From contig JABAKD010000002.1 in the NCBI GenBank assembly GCA_012845835.1, positions 7,620,603 through 7,684,602 of the forward strand: DNA of 64,000 bases, written 5' to 3'. Within the stretch, counting starts at the first letter, position 1. The number at the start of each line of letters is the position of its first letter. A program made the position numbers and the translations under genes. Origin of the DNA: Undaria pinnatifida (taxonomy: Eukaryota > Sar > Phaeophyceae > Laminariales > Alariaceae). The notes under the pieces were generated by a model. The model was not told the DNA's origin. It was given only the letters and a program-made list of their open reading frames with translations, and ran no database searches. Shown here in pieces: positions 49,106 through 60,540 of the stretch.

Positions 49106-49303
49106 TATCAGACTCGGCTTTACTTCCAGAGTTGAGGGCGGTAGGGTAGGGTGAGTTACGGTAGGATGGCTTAGAGTAGGCAGGGGAGGCTTGGGGTCTA
49201 TGTTTTCACGTGTGGAAAAAATAGAAAAAACAAGGCACGTCACGAAAGATCGGGAAACTAACAGCAACAACAAAAATAGATGCATCATTAAAACAAAAAC
49301 AAA
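49106..49303. other. no gene seen
   Basis: Short G/T-rich stretch (GGTAGGGTGAG...) then an A-rich stretch leading into R5. Confidence 0.4.
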
Positions 49304-49580
49304 CTCCAGCTGTGAGATCGAAGATTTTGTCGAAACTCATCTTTGCAAGCTGTGTGTGATACTCCGATCGCGCGTATTACGGGTTGTGTGTCCTCATTAG
49401 GGATATAGGTCGGCGACTCCCCTTGCAACAAAAGTGCAGCTGTAAGGGTCAACAGGGTGATGTTAATCAATCTGTGCGCGGAAACTTCAAAACCCGTTTT
49501 CGAGGGGGACAAAATCTGACGGCTGTGGAAGGAACTGCATCAGTTTATCAAGTGTATCGTGTAAGTCGTATAACTGGTGA
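49304..49580 (+). repeat. dispersed repeat R5, copy
   Basis: Aligns with 14508-14772 over its whole length. The last third is duplicated again at about 49660-49770 after a G-rich tract. Confidence 0.85.
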
Positions 49581-50505
49581 GGGGAGGGTGGAGTTTTTAA
49601 GGCGGGGGGGGAGGGAGGGGGTTGAAAATGAGGGGATGGCGGGGAGGGGGGGGAGGGAGGGGATAAATCTGTGCGCGGAAATGATAAAACCCGTATGTGA
49701 AGGGAACAAAATCTGACGGGTGTGGAAGGAAGGCATCAGCTTATCATGTGTATCCTGTAAGTCGTGCCGCCAGTGAGGGGAGGGCGGAGTTCTTGAGGGA
49801 GGGGGCCGGGGGAGGGGCGGGTGTTTGGAAAGCAGGGGGAGGGGGAGGGCGTGGGGAAGGGGGGCGGGGGAGAATTTCCAACAATTTCAGGTCGCATAAA
49901 CGTATAGGAGCTTACTGTAGGCGTGGTGCTAGGTCTAGGCGATGGTGGGGGTGGCAGGGAAGGAGGGCGAAGACCGGCAGTGAATTCGAACTTGAAGACC
50001 ATATAATAAACTTAATTGGAGCTACCTCATGGGTGGCTAGAAAGGTAAAGAGGTGATTGATATCACCTGGCGGGTAGTGTTTATTACTCTGGCAGATTTT
50101 GATTTTAGGTGGGGCAGGGGAGGCAGGGGAAGGGTGTTCTTGTGCGCGCGTGTGTGTGAGGCGGGGTGGTTTTTGGTGGGGCGGCGGGGGAGGGGTGTGC
50201 GTGGTGGCCGTGGTGGTGGTGGTGGTGGTGGTGGAGGAGAGGGGGGGAGGGAAACGGAGGTGGATGCGAGCAAAATATTCTATCTGCGCGTTTTAGATGC
50301 AGATGCCCAATATTTCAGAGATAAACTATGAGGTGGATGGGAGGAAAAATGTTTTTTACGTGATGTTTCTACGTTAGTGCTATTTACACGATCGTACGTG
50401 GTGATTTTGATTTCCGTAAGATACGAGTACGACTACGACAGGTGCTTCCGGTATGCTTTATATACTCTATAGTCTACAAATAAACATACCCTGGGATGAA
50501 ATAAT
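49581..50505. other. G-rich tracts, no gene seen
   Basis: (GGGA/GGGG)-rich stretches at 49590-49660, 49790-49870 and 50160-50260 include a GGTGGT run. One possible pairing is GTATCCTGTAAGTCGT(G) with 49555. Nothing coding can be supported. Confidence 0.5.
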
Positions 50506-50692
50506 TTTTTTCTTGTGCACAAATTGACTTGAGGAAAGCGCGAGAGCGTGAGTTAGCAACACTCGATGAAAAATCGACGAGCAGTGGGATTGCTGAGCCC
50601 TATGCGCGATAAAAATTGAAGGCAAGAACCGGGGGGGAGAAGGGACGACACCTGTGACCACGGCTTGTCCAGAAGCTGGAAAGTAGAAGTGT
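50506..50692 (+). mobile_element. 5'-truncated SINE copy
   Basis: Nearly identical to 12482-12672 but without the A-box/B-box head. The break falls at TTTTTCTTGTGCACAAATTG. Confidence 0.8.
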
Positions 50693-51681
50693 GCGAAGAA
50701 GAAGAAAACAAAAATTAGGGTCGTTTATTAGTAGATGAATACACGATGACGGTGTCACCTGAGCTGCAGACACCTTGGCCATTTGGGTACACCTGCCGTC
50801 TACTCGAACAACAATGTATTGCTATTAATGTGGTAATCATACGATGAATAGAAGACAACCATTTGGAATGTACACATGACCGCAAACAAAATGATACCAT
50901 GTGTGTTTTCACGTTACACACTAGCTTTGCTCGTTTGTTTTCGTTGAGTTCAATGGGGGGAGCGCGAAAGCGACAGCAGTAATGACTTGCTGTCGTCCTT
51001 TCCTTTTTTATCTTCTCCTTTTTCTTTTTGTTCGCTCCCTTACTTTCCTCTTCACCGGCCTAAAGCCGGCATCTTCTTCCTCCTCTTCGTGTTGTTCTTG
51101 TCCGTAAAACAGCAGTTATCTTCTTCGCGTTGTTTTGCCCGTGCAACAGCAGTTATCGTCTTCGTGTTATTTCGCCCGTGCAACAACAGGTTTCTGTTCC
51201 TCTTCAGCACGTATACCCTTCCTCTTGCAGCCTTTCCTTTCCGTTCCGATCTTCTTGCAGTACAGAACACCAGTCGTTTGTTTTGCTTTGTTTTCTTTAT
51301 TCTTGACTTGTTTTTCTATCTTTTTTCCCACTTTTTCTTCTCTTTTTCATGGTCTGGCTTGGTTCGTTCTTTTCTCGTACCCGCTACGCTAGCACACTCC
51401 ACTTGCTTTACCTTTGGATAAATTGCGGCTGACTGCTGTTCGATCTACTCTGCTTCACAGTCTGTGACCACAGGATTTGTATCTCTCTAGGATGAAGAAT
51501 CAGCACGGACTCTGGGTGTACTGATGTCGTTGGGTAGAAAGAACGGTTTCATGTGGAGACAGAACAACACACCTGGTACTCCCACCTATCAAAACATACC
51601 ATTCAGCACAAACCAGTGTCCCTGCCGATGCCTCCTAATGGAAACGAGCTCTCATGTCACAAATTACAACACAGGTACGAA

Positions 51682-52040
51682 CGACACATACCACGATAGA
51701 GGGACGCCACATTTTTTCTTAATACTACCCCTCAATTTGGGAGCTTAACCCCTTTGGAGCCCAAAACCCCTCCCTATACTAAATCCAAGTCATTTCGTCC
51801 CCAAAAGGGTTTCCACTTGTGAAGCGGTCAAGACATACCTCTCTCCCAAAAACTGATTTGCAGAATAAAAAACCGCTACCGGATGAAAAAAAAAAAATAT
51901 TCCATGGCCTAGGTAAACGTGCACAACGAGAATCATCCAAAAACAGAGAGTGTCCTCTCTTTTTCCGACGATTTTGGGTTACCTGTCATTCAGACACCAT
52001 TTTCGCCAATAAACGGTATACCTCTGTCGTAGCACGCGTC
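51682..52040. mobile_element. R10 MITE, copy 5, hosting a TTAA MITE
   Basis: The right TIR (reversed) is GACGCGTGCTACGACAGAGG; the left is GACACATACCACGATAGAGG; AAC flanks both. A 79-bp TTAA MITE sits inside at 51749-51827, so it arrived later. Confidence 0.85.
51749..51827. mobile_element. TTAA MITE, copy 2
   Basis: Bordered by TTAA (51745-51748) and TCAA (51828-51831). Compared with the R10 copy at 47936, which reads straight through CTCAAGTCATACC here, the insertion and its 4-bp duplication are plain. Confidence 0.88.
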
Positions 52041-54936
52041 AACCATAGCTACAACAAGGTGATTTCGACCATGCAGTGAAAGCGTGGGTAAGCACAGCAG
52101 TTCAACGCGAGCGAGTCGACGACGGAAGAAAAGTGCTAAATTCTTCGCGTGATACACACAAAAGAAAGCGCGTGGGGAGGCAGCAGAGCTTACCACTTTT
52201 TCGACAACATGGTTGACGCACACTGTGTACGAGACGAAGGGGGTTTCACCCTACAAAGGTTGGTTGTTGCGTTTCAATGGGTTAGGGTTAGCGTTAGGGT
52301 GTACCGGTATATACCTGGTATAATTTTAAGAGAATGCCAACCATGGAATGCCAACCATGTTGTCGAAAAAGCGGTAAGGTAATGGGGAGGGAGGGGGGAA
52401 GGAGACATAAAAAGAAAAAGTGCGAAGACAAAAACAATAGACAGGGTAAGCGGAAAAAAAAGCGAATCACACACACGTAGTTGTGTGTTCTGCTTCAGCA
52501 CGTCTGTACGAGTATGCTGTTCTTCTTGCAGCCTTTCTGATCTTCTTCTTGCATCACGTCCTTCAGAACCCCTTTCGTTTGTTTTGTTTTCTTTTTTTTG
52601 TCTATTTTCTCTATTTTTTCTTCTTTTAGCTTTTTCATGGTCTGGCTTGTTCTGTCGTGTCCTCGTATACTGAAGTATACCCCGCTAGCATTTCCCTCAG
52701 CACTTCGCTTGCTTTTACCTTGATGAATCGGGACTGTTGGGTTTACTCTGTCTGACAGATTATGACCACATAATTTGTATCTCTCTAGGATGAAGAATCA
52801 GCACGAACATTGGGTGTACTCGTGTCGTTGGGTTGAAGAGAACGGTTTAATGCGAAGGCAACACACAATAACGGCCACAAATACAACCAGGTATAGTGCT
52901 GAGCGAACGAGAGCAATACGTAGTAGTGGAGTGTAGGTAGGCTACGAAGACGAGGAGAGCGGGCAACAAGACTTTTTCGTTCGAAAAAATGAAGAAAGGA
53001 GGCCTTTCATTAGATACAACCAGTGTGAACACATGAAAACAGCAGCAGGGACGAGTAGGCTACGGAGACAACTACAATCGTTGACGAAGAGGGCGGGCAG
53101 CAGATCTTTTCCTTTCGTGGTTTGAAAGAATGAAGAAATAAGGCCTTTCATTAAATGCAACAAGGTACTTCATTCAGCAGTTTGTTTCGCTTTGTTTCGT
53201 TTTTTCTTTTTCTTTTCTTTTCTTTTCTTTTTTCCTTTTTTTTCTATTTTTTATGGTCTGCCTTGTTTTCTTGTTTTCTCGTACCCGGTATGCTAGCACT
53301 TCACTTGCTCTACCTTGATGAATTGCGACTGTTTGGTTTCCTCTGTTTCACAGTCGTCTGTGACCACAAAATTTGTCTCTCTCTACGTAGGATGAATCAG
53401 CACGGACTCTGGATGTACTGATGTCGTTGGGTAAAAAGAACGGTCTGGTGCGAAGACAACACACACAGGTGCATGCAGCAGTCAGTGCTGAGCAAACGAA
53501 AACAGGAGTAACAAGGACGAGTAGGCTACAGAGACAACTACAATCGTTGACGAGGAGGAGAGCGGGCAACAAAACTTTTACTCTTTGAAAAAACGAAGAA
53601 AGACGGCCCTTCATCAAATACAACCAAGTGCATTACAATCAGTGCTGAACAAATGAAAACAGCAGTAACAGGGACGAGTGGGCCACGGAGACAATCGCAA
53701 TCGTTGACGAGGAGGAGAGCGGGCAACAAGACTTTTTCGTAGGACAAAACGAAAAAAAGAAGGCCCTGCATCGATTGCAACAACCAGGTACAGCTACTAG
53801 TACCATGGCGAGATTTGGTCTCAAGACCCCACTGCAGCGAGGGGTAGTTTCTGCTTAGTTTGTTTTCGTGGAGTTCATGGGGGGAGCGCGAAAGCGACCG
53901 TAATGGCGTTGCTGTCGTTATTGGTTTATTTTACGAGTAATCCCCTTCCCACCGGCCTTACCTTATCCCCCTTCCCACAGGCCTTCTGTCGGTATCTTCT
54001 CTTCTTCGTGTTTTGTCCGTGAAACAGCAGTTAGTAGTCTTCTTCGTGTTGTTTTGTTCCTGCAACAGGTAGCATATGTTCCTCTTCAGCACGTATCATA
54101 CGTGTGTATGTTGCTCTTTTTGCGAGCTTGCTTCTTGCAGCCTTTCCTTTCCGATCTTCTAGGATCACATTCGTTTGTTTTGCGTGTTTTTCTTTCTTTT
54201 TCTTTCCCTTTTTCTTTTTTTCTCTTTCTTTTGTTTCCTGGTCTAGCTTGTTTTGTCGTGTTCTCGTACCCGGTACGCTAGCATCTCACTTGATTTACCT
54301 TGGCGAATTGCCGCTGTTTGCTTTCCTCTGCTTCACAACTGTCTGTGACCACATAATTTGTGTATCTCTAGGTTAAAGGATCAGCACGGTTTTTCTCGGT
54401 GTACTGATGTTGGGTAGAAACAACAGCTAATGTGAAGACAACACACACAGGTACAACATCAACAGTCAGTGCTGAGCAACAGCAACAGGGACGAGTAGGC
54501 TACGCAGACATATACAATCGTTGACGGGGGGGAGCGCGGGCAACGGCGGGCAACAAGACTTCATCGTTCGAAAACGAAGAAAGAAGGCCCTTCGTCAAAT
54601 ACAACCAGGTACAGAGAGAGTCAGTGCGTCTGTGCTGAGCAAATGAAAACACAGCAGTAGTAAACAGGGACGAGTAGACTTTTTCGTTCGAAAAAAAAAG
54701 CCCTTCCTTTTTCAACGCATTTTACACATGATATAATAGAGAGAAAAGAAGGGCGCTTGTCCCACTATTTTCAAGTACTTTCGTCCCTGAAAACGGCAAG
54801 GTGCAGCTCTTGCAGGTCAACTGAGAGGAGACCAATGTTTCCGTGTCGCCCCTCCACTCGGGAGGGGCGAGGGGGCGACAATGCTTCATCTGTACTCCGG
54901 ACACCCAGTACACACGAAACAAAATATTGCAACAAC

Positions 54937-55215
54937 AGCACTGTGTGGTGGGTACCTCGATTTAAGAGCCCCCGAGTTATGAGCATTCGGTAGTCAACAC
55001 CTTTACAACTGGAAACCCTTTTTGGGGACAATTTTACATAAACTTGGGGTAGGGAGGGGTTTGGGGGCTCTGAAGGGGTTAAAAGCGGCCAACACTCGGC
55101 ATGTCCCGCCACACTAAAGGCGATATATTGCCCACCATAGAGACGAGCGACTGGTAGTTAAGAGCGCATGTTTCGGCTTGTCACGGGGCGCTCTTAAAAC
55201 CGGGGTACCCACTGC
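54937..55215. mobile_element. AAGAGC-type Tigger-like MITE with nested TTAA MITE
   Basis: The left end GTGGGTACCTCGATTTAAGA and the right end (reversed) GTGGGTACCCCGGTTTTAAG both run on into GAGC. The right border is CACTG. The same CCGATTTAAGAGCCCC motif appears at 16495. A TTAA MITE interrupts it at 54998-55080. Confidence 0.65.
54998..55080. mobile_element. TTAA MITE, copy 3 (inverted)
   Basis: 83 bp bordered by TCAA (54994-54997) and TTAA (55081-55084); same length as copy 1. Confidence 0.85.
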
Positions 55216-55375
55216 ATGCACGCCAACACGGTGAAGAAACCTGGTACGACAGGGGTTTTGCACTTCTTGACCAAAATATATCACTGAAGGAGCTCCTCAA
55301 GCAACAAACTATACCCGATATCGTATTTTCGGGCTTCCTGATGCCATTCGTGGTTTATTTACTTTGTTAGTCGTT

Positions 55376-55872
55376 ATATGGGTCGCAGGTACACTTTTTA
55401 CCGTTACGCAGACAGATCTTCAGGTGAAGATTTGTATGAACGGTAGCCGTTCCAGAGGTGTTGGATATCGTGTCTTGTTGTACTAAAAGCGGTCGTGGAG
55501 TCTCCGTAGATTCTGGTGTTAGAGAGGCGGGAAATCACGTTTCCCGCTGACAAGTAATCACTGTCGACTCTCTGCTTTGCCTCCGAAGCACCTCTCGTTG
55601 CCTCGAGGCACTTCTATCGTTACCGTCGCTTGGTTCGCCGTCGAACCTTGCCCCAGCCTGGCGTGTCCTCCACACCATGAAAGACAAGAAGATAAGTTGT
55701 TGCAAGTCGCGAGTCGAACCTGGGTTTGGGGTAAGTGCTATAGAACCAACAACGACCACTTTAAGTACAACAAGACACGGTATCCAACACCTCTGGAACG
55801 GCTACCGTTCATACAAATCTTCACGAGAAGATCTGTCTACGTAACGGTAGAAAGTGTACCTGCGACCCATAT
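55376..55872. mobile_element. 497-bp foldback element with about 110-bp TIRs
   Basis: The left arm 55376-55486 and the right arm 55762-55872 are almost perfect inverted repeats; differences are few and include CAGG/CGAG in GATCTTC..TGAAGAT. The loop contains a tRNA-like B-box stretch (AGGTTCGACTCGC on the minus strand) and GTGCTATAGAACCAACAAC, related to the motif at 190-210. High arm identity suggests recent activity or conversion. It lies within the 235-bp tandem array. Confidence 0.85.
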
Positions 55873-55899
55873 CGCTCCCCAAATTTATATACTTACAAA

Positions 55900-57135
55900 T
55901 AGGCCTTGGGATTGTTCGTCGGATCTCACAGGCATTATAGCGGGAAACCGGCACTATACAGTCGGCACTACAGCGGGAAACCTGCACTATGCAGTCGGCA
56001 TTATAGAGTGAGAACTATTGTGGCAGCACTTCTTGGTAAAAACACGTTTCCGACTGACGGGGCTCTTCAACTAACATACTATATAACACAATATTGTATC
56101 GTGGGAATGCTATTCGCGTTTTTACTCAAATACTAAGTAGTCAGTACTACCCGGGTCTTGGGATCGATTATCGGATTTCACAGGCACTGTAACGGCCGAC
56201 CGGCACTACGAAGTCGGCACTATAGAGGGATGACAGCTGTGGTAGCATATTTTGGTCAAACACAGGTTTCCGACCGACGGGGCTCCTCAACAAACATACT
56301 ATATACCTTGTACCCAATACCGTATCGCTGGAATGCCATTCGCGTTTTACATTAACACTAAGGAGTCGAAATATACCCAGGCCTTGGGATTAAAAAAATA
56401 ATATTAAAAATACACCCCAGCTGTGAGATCGAAGGTTTCATCGAAACTCATCTTTGCAAGCTGTGTGTGATACTCCGATCGCGCGTATTACGGGTTGTGT
56501 GTCGTCGTTAAGGATATAGGTCGGCAACTCCCAGTAGAACTACAGTTGTGTTTGTATCAGGGTCAACAGCCCATCGATTTCACAGGCATAATAGCGGGAA
56601 ATAGGCATTAAGCAGTCGGTACTATAGAGGAACAACTGCTGTAGTCGCACTTTTTGGTAAAAATGTATGTTTGGCTGACGGGGATCCTCAACTGACATGC
56701 TATTCCCGGTATCCTTTCGTTGGCATGACATTCGTGTGTTACGCTAATACTACTGTAGGTAGTCGCTGTATACATAGGCCTTGGGATTGTTCGTCAGATT
56801 TCACCGGCATTACAGTGGTCGACCGGCACTACGAAGTCGGCACTATAGAGGGAGAAATACTTCAAGTACAATTTTCTCGTAAAAAAATGTTTCCGACCGA
56901 CGGGGCTCCTCAACTAACATACTACCACATCATACCAAATACCGTATCGTTGGAATCACCTTCGCGTTTTACACAAATACTACGCAGTCGGCACATACCT
57001 AGGCCTTGGAACTGTTCGTTCGATTTCACAGGCATTACAGCGGGAAACCGGCACTACGCAGTCGGCACTATGGAGGGACCACCGCTGCTGTAGTAGCATT
57101 TTTCGGTCGAAAAATGTGTCCAACTGACGGGGCTC
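55900..57135. repeat. about 235-bp tandem array carrying CTATAGTGCCG termini
   Basis: Units start CCTTGGGATTGTTCGTC(G)G at about 55906, 56155, 56383, 56781 and 57003. They hold CGGCACTA(T/C) motifs ending ...ATAGAGGGACAACTGCTGTA, then GACGGGGCTCCTCAACTAAC and a variable tail. Further units lie at 58702 and 59243. The unit at 56383 is interrupted by an R5 copy (56413-56570). Confidence 0.85.
56413..56570 (+). repeat. dispersed repeat R5 inside the 235-bp array
   Basis: CAGCTGTGAGATCGAAGG through CAGGGTCAAC. It replaces the start of a unit, so it is younger than the array expansion. Confidence 0.8.
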
Positions 57136-58650
57136 CTAAACTATCAAGGTATATGTATACGTATAATTGTCGTTTTTTTTTTTTTCTTTGGCACATCTCT
57201 TTGTGCTCGCACCTTTACCCGGAACGTTCGGGAGGGTGGGCACAATTCCACCGTCGGGGTCACGCTGCCGGAGGTTTGGGCGCGATCCGTGCAGTATGTC
57301 GCGCGTGGCAAGCCTTCAAACCATTTTTGGCCGTGGGCATGGATGAGGCAAATCCCCGGGTTCCTGCAACATCCCCGGGGATGGTGTTTCCGCATCCCCC
57401 CGGGGATTTGGTTTCCGCATCCCCTATCCCCGTGTACGTACATAATTTTTCGGATGCAAACAGACCAGGTTACTACTAGGAGAGGGTACATGTACGTTTC
57501 CCTATTTGTGAGAGAACACCACTCTACGATCTTGCCGCTCAGCAGCAGTCCTGCCCCCTAGCAGCAGCAGCCTGCAACTCTATGCGCGTGTGGCTGCTGC
57601 AGCAGTAGCTGATTGCTTTGATCGGAGCCTGCGATGCTCTACCCGCCTATACGCCACTACCTCTCGCTGCTGCTGCTACTGCTGCTTCTGTCAAGTGTCA
57701 AGTGACACGCCGGCGTAAAGTGTAAGGGTCGTTTGAATTTCATACTAGTACTCAAAAGGTCCTTATATTTATGTTCATGTTTGTGTGCTTCGTATATAAT
57801 ATCGTACCATACCACGAGAGCACAACGCTACAACTCTGCCGCACAGCAGCAGCGGTAAGCAATGCCATTTATGTGCGCGGGCGTGTCCTCACTATGCTGC
57901 GGCGAGTTGCTTGTGTCAGAGCTTGTCATTTGTCACCCCACCATACCACACGTTTCTGCTGTGCTGCCGCTGGGTGCGCGTGTCGATCGATGCGGAAACA
58001 TAGGGACCTTTGTGATGGTAATATTGTAGATACCAACCCATCCTTACACATTTACGTCCACAGAGGCAGTTTTTTAACGAGTATTTTTTTTGTCTTTTTT
58101 GGGAAGGTCGCAGATGACCGACAGCAGGCAACATGCGGAGAGCAAAACGCTACAGGTAGGACCATGTGCGCGTGCCGTATCCTCTCTGTACGGCGGCGAG
58201 TTGCTTTTGTCATAGCCTGTCACATATTGTCCTCTTGCTCTCTCGTTCTCAATACTACGTGCTCTTTACATAATATTCTACAGTAGTAAGCCGCATCCCA
58301 CGCCACACGGTCCCTAAGCTGGAGTTCGAAGTGTGACGCTCTTCTCCAAATCATACATGCCATACGGTGTAAAACTTTTGTGTGTTGTGTGTATTTTCTC
58401 AACAACAGATCGGTCGTGGGCACGTACCTATAGAGTACCCAAAAAGGTGCTAAAGAACTACTGCTATTGATTACACCGAAGACGTACTGCGGATAAAAAT
58501 GCGAATTCATTATTTTTTCCGGGCAACTTTTTTTGTATGTAGAAACAACTACAATGGCCATTGCGTTCGGTAGTGATAACAATGTATCCTTGCGCTACTC
58601 TCCTAGGCACTTCCCGGAGGGGAACCTTGTACCCAATATCATTTCGTTGA
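57136..58650. other. no gene confirmed; local duplications
   Basis: GTTTCCGCATCCCC(C) is repeated three times at 57388-57425. Two relatives of GTGTCCTCACTATGCTGCGG / GTATCCTCTCTGTACGGCGG (about 57885 and 58170) mark a roughly 290-bp diverged duplication. A frame at 57156-57480 (+) is not supported by splice or family signals. Confidence 0.5.
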
Positions 58651-58699
58651 CATGTCCTTACTGTTTTATACCATTACTAAGTAGTCGGTATATACCTAG

Positions 58700-59460
58700 G
58701 CCTTGGGATTGTTCGTCGGCGATCACAGGTACTATATGATAGCGGGGCACCGGCACTACGAAGCCGGCACTATAGAAAGACCCCATGAAGTCGGCACCAT
58801 AGAGGGACCACATGAAGTCGGCACTATAGAGGGACTACTGCTGTAGTAGCCCTCTGTGGTCAAGACGTTTCCGACTGACGGGGCTCCTCAACTAACATGC
58901 GAAACCCAATATCAAGCCGTTGATATGACATTCGCGTTGCACAAATACTATGTACCTGGTATTCCGGAGATCCGTTGTTAACAGGAAGAAATGCCTATGG
59001 GGTCATAACTCTGTCAATTCTTCGTCGATAACGGTAAACGATAGCTTGGATTGTTCGCATAGGCCTTACGGTCACGGCGCAAAGATAAAAAATGAAAAAA
59101 ATATGATGTTCTGGCCGAGATAGTGCGAAAATTATGAGAATTTTCCGGTGATTTTTTTGCGACAATATGTGGTGATGGTAAGGCATTTACCCCTGTTAAC
59201 AATGGATCTCCGTAATAGTCTGTTTGTATGTATATACCTAGGACTTGGGATTGTTCGGCGGATTTTACAGGCACTATAGTGGTCGGCCGGCACTACGCAG
59301 TCGGCACTATCGAGGGACGACAACTGCTGTAGCACTTTTTGGTCAAAACGTTTCCGATTGACGCGGCTCCTCACCTAACATACTATACACAATATCGTGT
59401 CGTTGGAATGCCATTCGTGGTGTACACTAAGTTCAAGTAGTCGTTATATACCTATTGACA
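58700..59460. repeat. further units of the 235-bp array
   Basis: Units at about 58702 and 59243. In the first, the GAAGTCGGCACTATAGAGGG segment is tripled, ending ...GGGACTACTG|CTGTA. Its reverse complement, CAGTAGTCCCTCTATAGTGC, has the form of a Tigger-type terminus. Between them (58960-59220), TAACAATGGATCTCCGTAAT at about 59197 has a near inverse at 58965-58983. Confidence 0.75.
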
Positions 59461-60137
59461 TTCATGTGGCCTTGTCCGGAACGAAGAGGGATGGTCGTGG
59501 GTTGTCTCTTATCTCGAGACCGAAGGTCAATAATCGTGGTTGATGGACAACGCTGACCGAGGCTTGACAAACATTGGCGAAGTGAGCTGCTTGAAAAAAA
59601 AGCACCAGAAACAAGAAAAAAAAATCGTGCTTTCTCCCAACAGCGTCGGTGCGGCAATCTCTTCAGCGAAGTCCCCCAAAAAAGGCCTGGAAACTCTTTG
59701 GTTAAACAATCGCGTCCCATTAGCAACGGTCTCAGTGGTTGTTTCTTTTGTATAATGGGCGTTCTGTGTCCCGTACTGCTGTATACCAGGTCCTATGCAT
59801 CAGGTAGACCATAGTACAATATGGACGCGCTGTACTAGTTAATAGTACCCGGTGTTATAATTATATTTCCCACTTGAAGTACCCTTTGCCGCGACGGTAA
59901 ACACGCCACTACGAGCGCACACCCGCGTGTAAACGGGTTCATTCGAAAGCTCTCGTCAAGAACTTCCTAAGACATGATCCAAATCAATCTATTTCGTTGG
60001 AGCATGGGAGTGTTATTGAAAATCCATCACATACTTTTCCCATATACTTTTTTTATTAATCGTCCACGGGCCCAAAAATCATCCTTGTCGCTGAAACCAT
60101 CCTATGACGCGGTCAACCCTGATGTCGAGCAAGCAAG
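59461..60137. other. no gene seen
   Basis: AT-rich, with A-runs near 59595 and 59617. Short frames have no signature. Confidence 0.45.
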
Positions 60138-60475
60138 TACACATGATAGCAGAAAAGGCGTGGGATAATCGATAGTGCAGGACATCTCCCTAAGAAAAAA
60201 AAGCACTGCCCCAGGCTGATTTTCTAATGTTGGAGAGTCTGCGCTCTGTTTTAACTGTAGCATAACGGGTCCCGGACTTTTTGTATTCCTGAAAATACTT
60301 GTTTTTCCTATAAAAAAGTTCACATGGTAGCAGAAAAGACGTGGGATTTTCGATAGTGCAGGACATCTACAAGAAAAACACTGCCCCAGGCTGATTTTCT
60401 AATGTGGGAGAGTCTGTGCTCTATTTAAACTGTAGTATAACGGGCCCCGGACTTCTGTGTATTCCTGAAAATACC
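60138..60475. repeat. 185-bp tandem duplication
   Basis: 60138-60297 and 60326-60475 share GTAGCAGAAAAG(G/A)CGTGGGAT, GATAGTGCAGGACATCT and CTGCCCCAGGCTGATTTTCT in order. A relative of its CGGGTCCCGGACTTTTTG tail appears at about 63313. Confidence 0.9.
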
Positions 60476-60540
60476 GACATGTTTTTCCTTTCACCCTTTG
60501 TACAACAATACATGTTTAGCCAAATGCTTTTTGGTGTTAA

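Larger units (their letters stand above)
50940..54720 (+). repeat. large tandem array of exon-like modules
   Basis: Four long blocks (about 50940-51560, 52500-52880, 53165-53470, 53850-54440) share a pyrimidine-rich stretch ending TATCTCTCTAG, then a 75-90-bp segment ending CA(C)AG before GT. That segment is open in copies 1 and 3 (DEESARTLGVLMSLG; DESARTLDVLMSLG). Between them a second module (about 52945, 53090, 53540, 53690, 54500) encodes VDEEESGQQDF and ends AACCAG|GTAC. The signals look like 3' and 5' splice sites around small exons. I do not recognise the peptides, and several copies have stops. Confidence 0.55.

Noticed and set aside
57006-57479. 157-codon plus-strand ORF
   Set aside because: Runs from the 235-bp array into a GTTTCCGCATCCCC repeat; no splice or domain signal.
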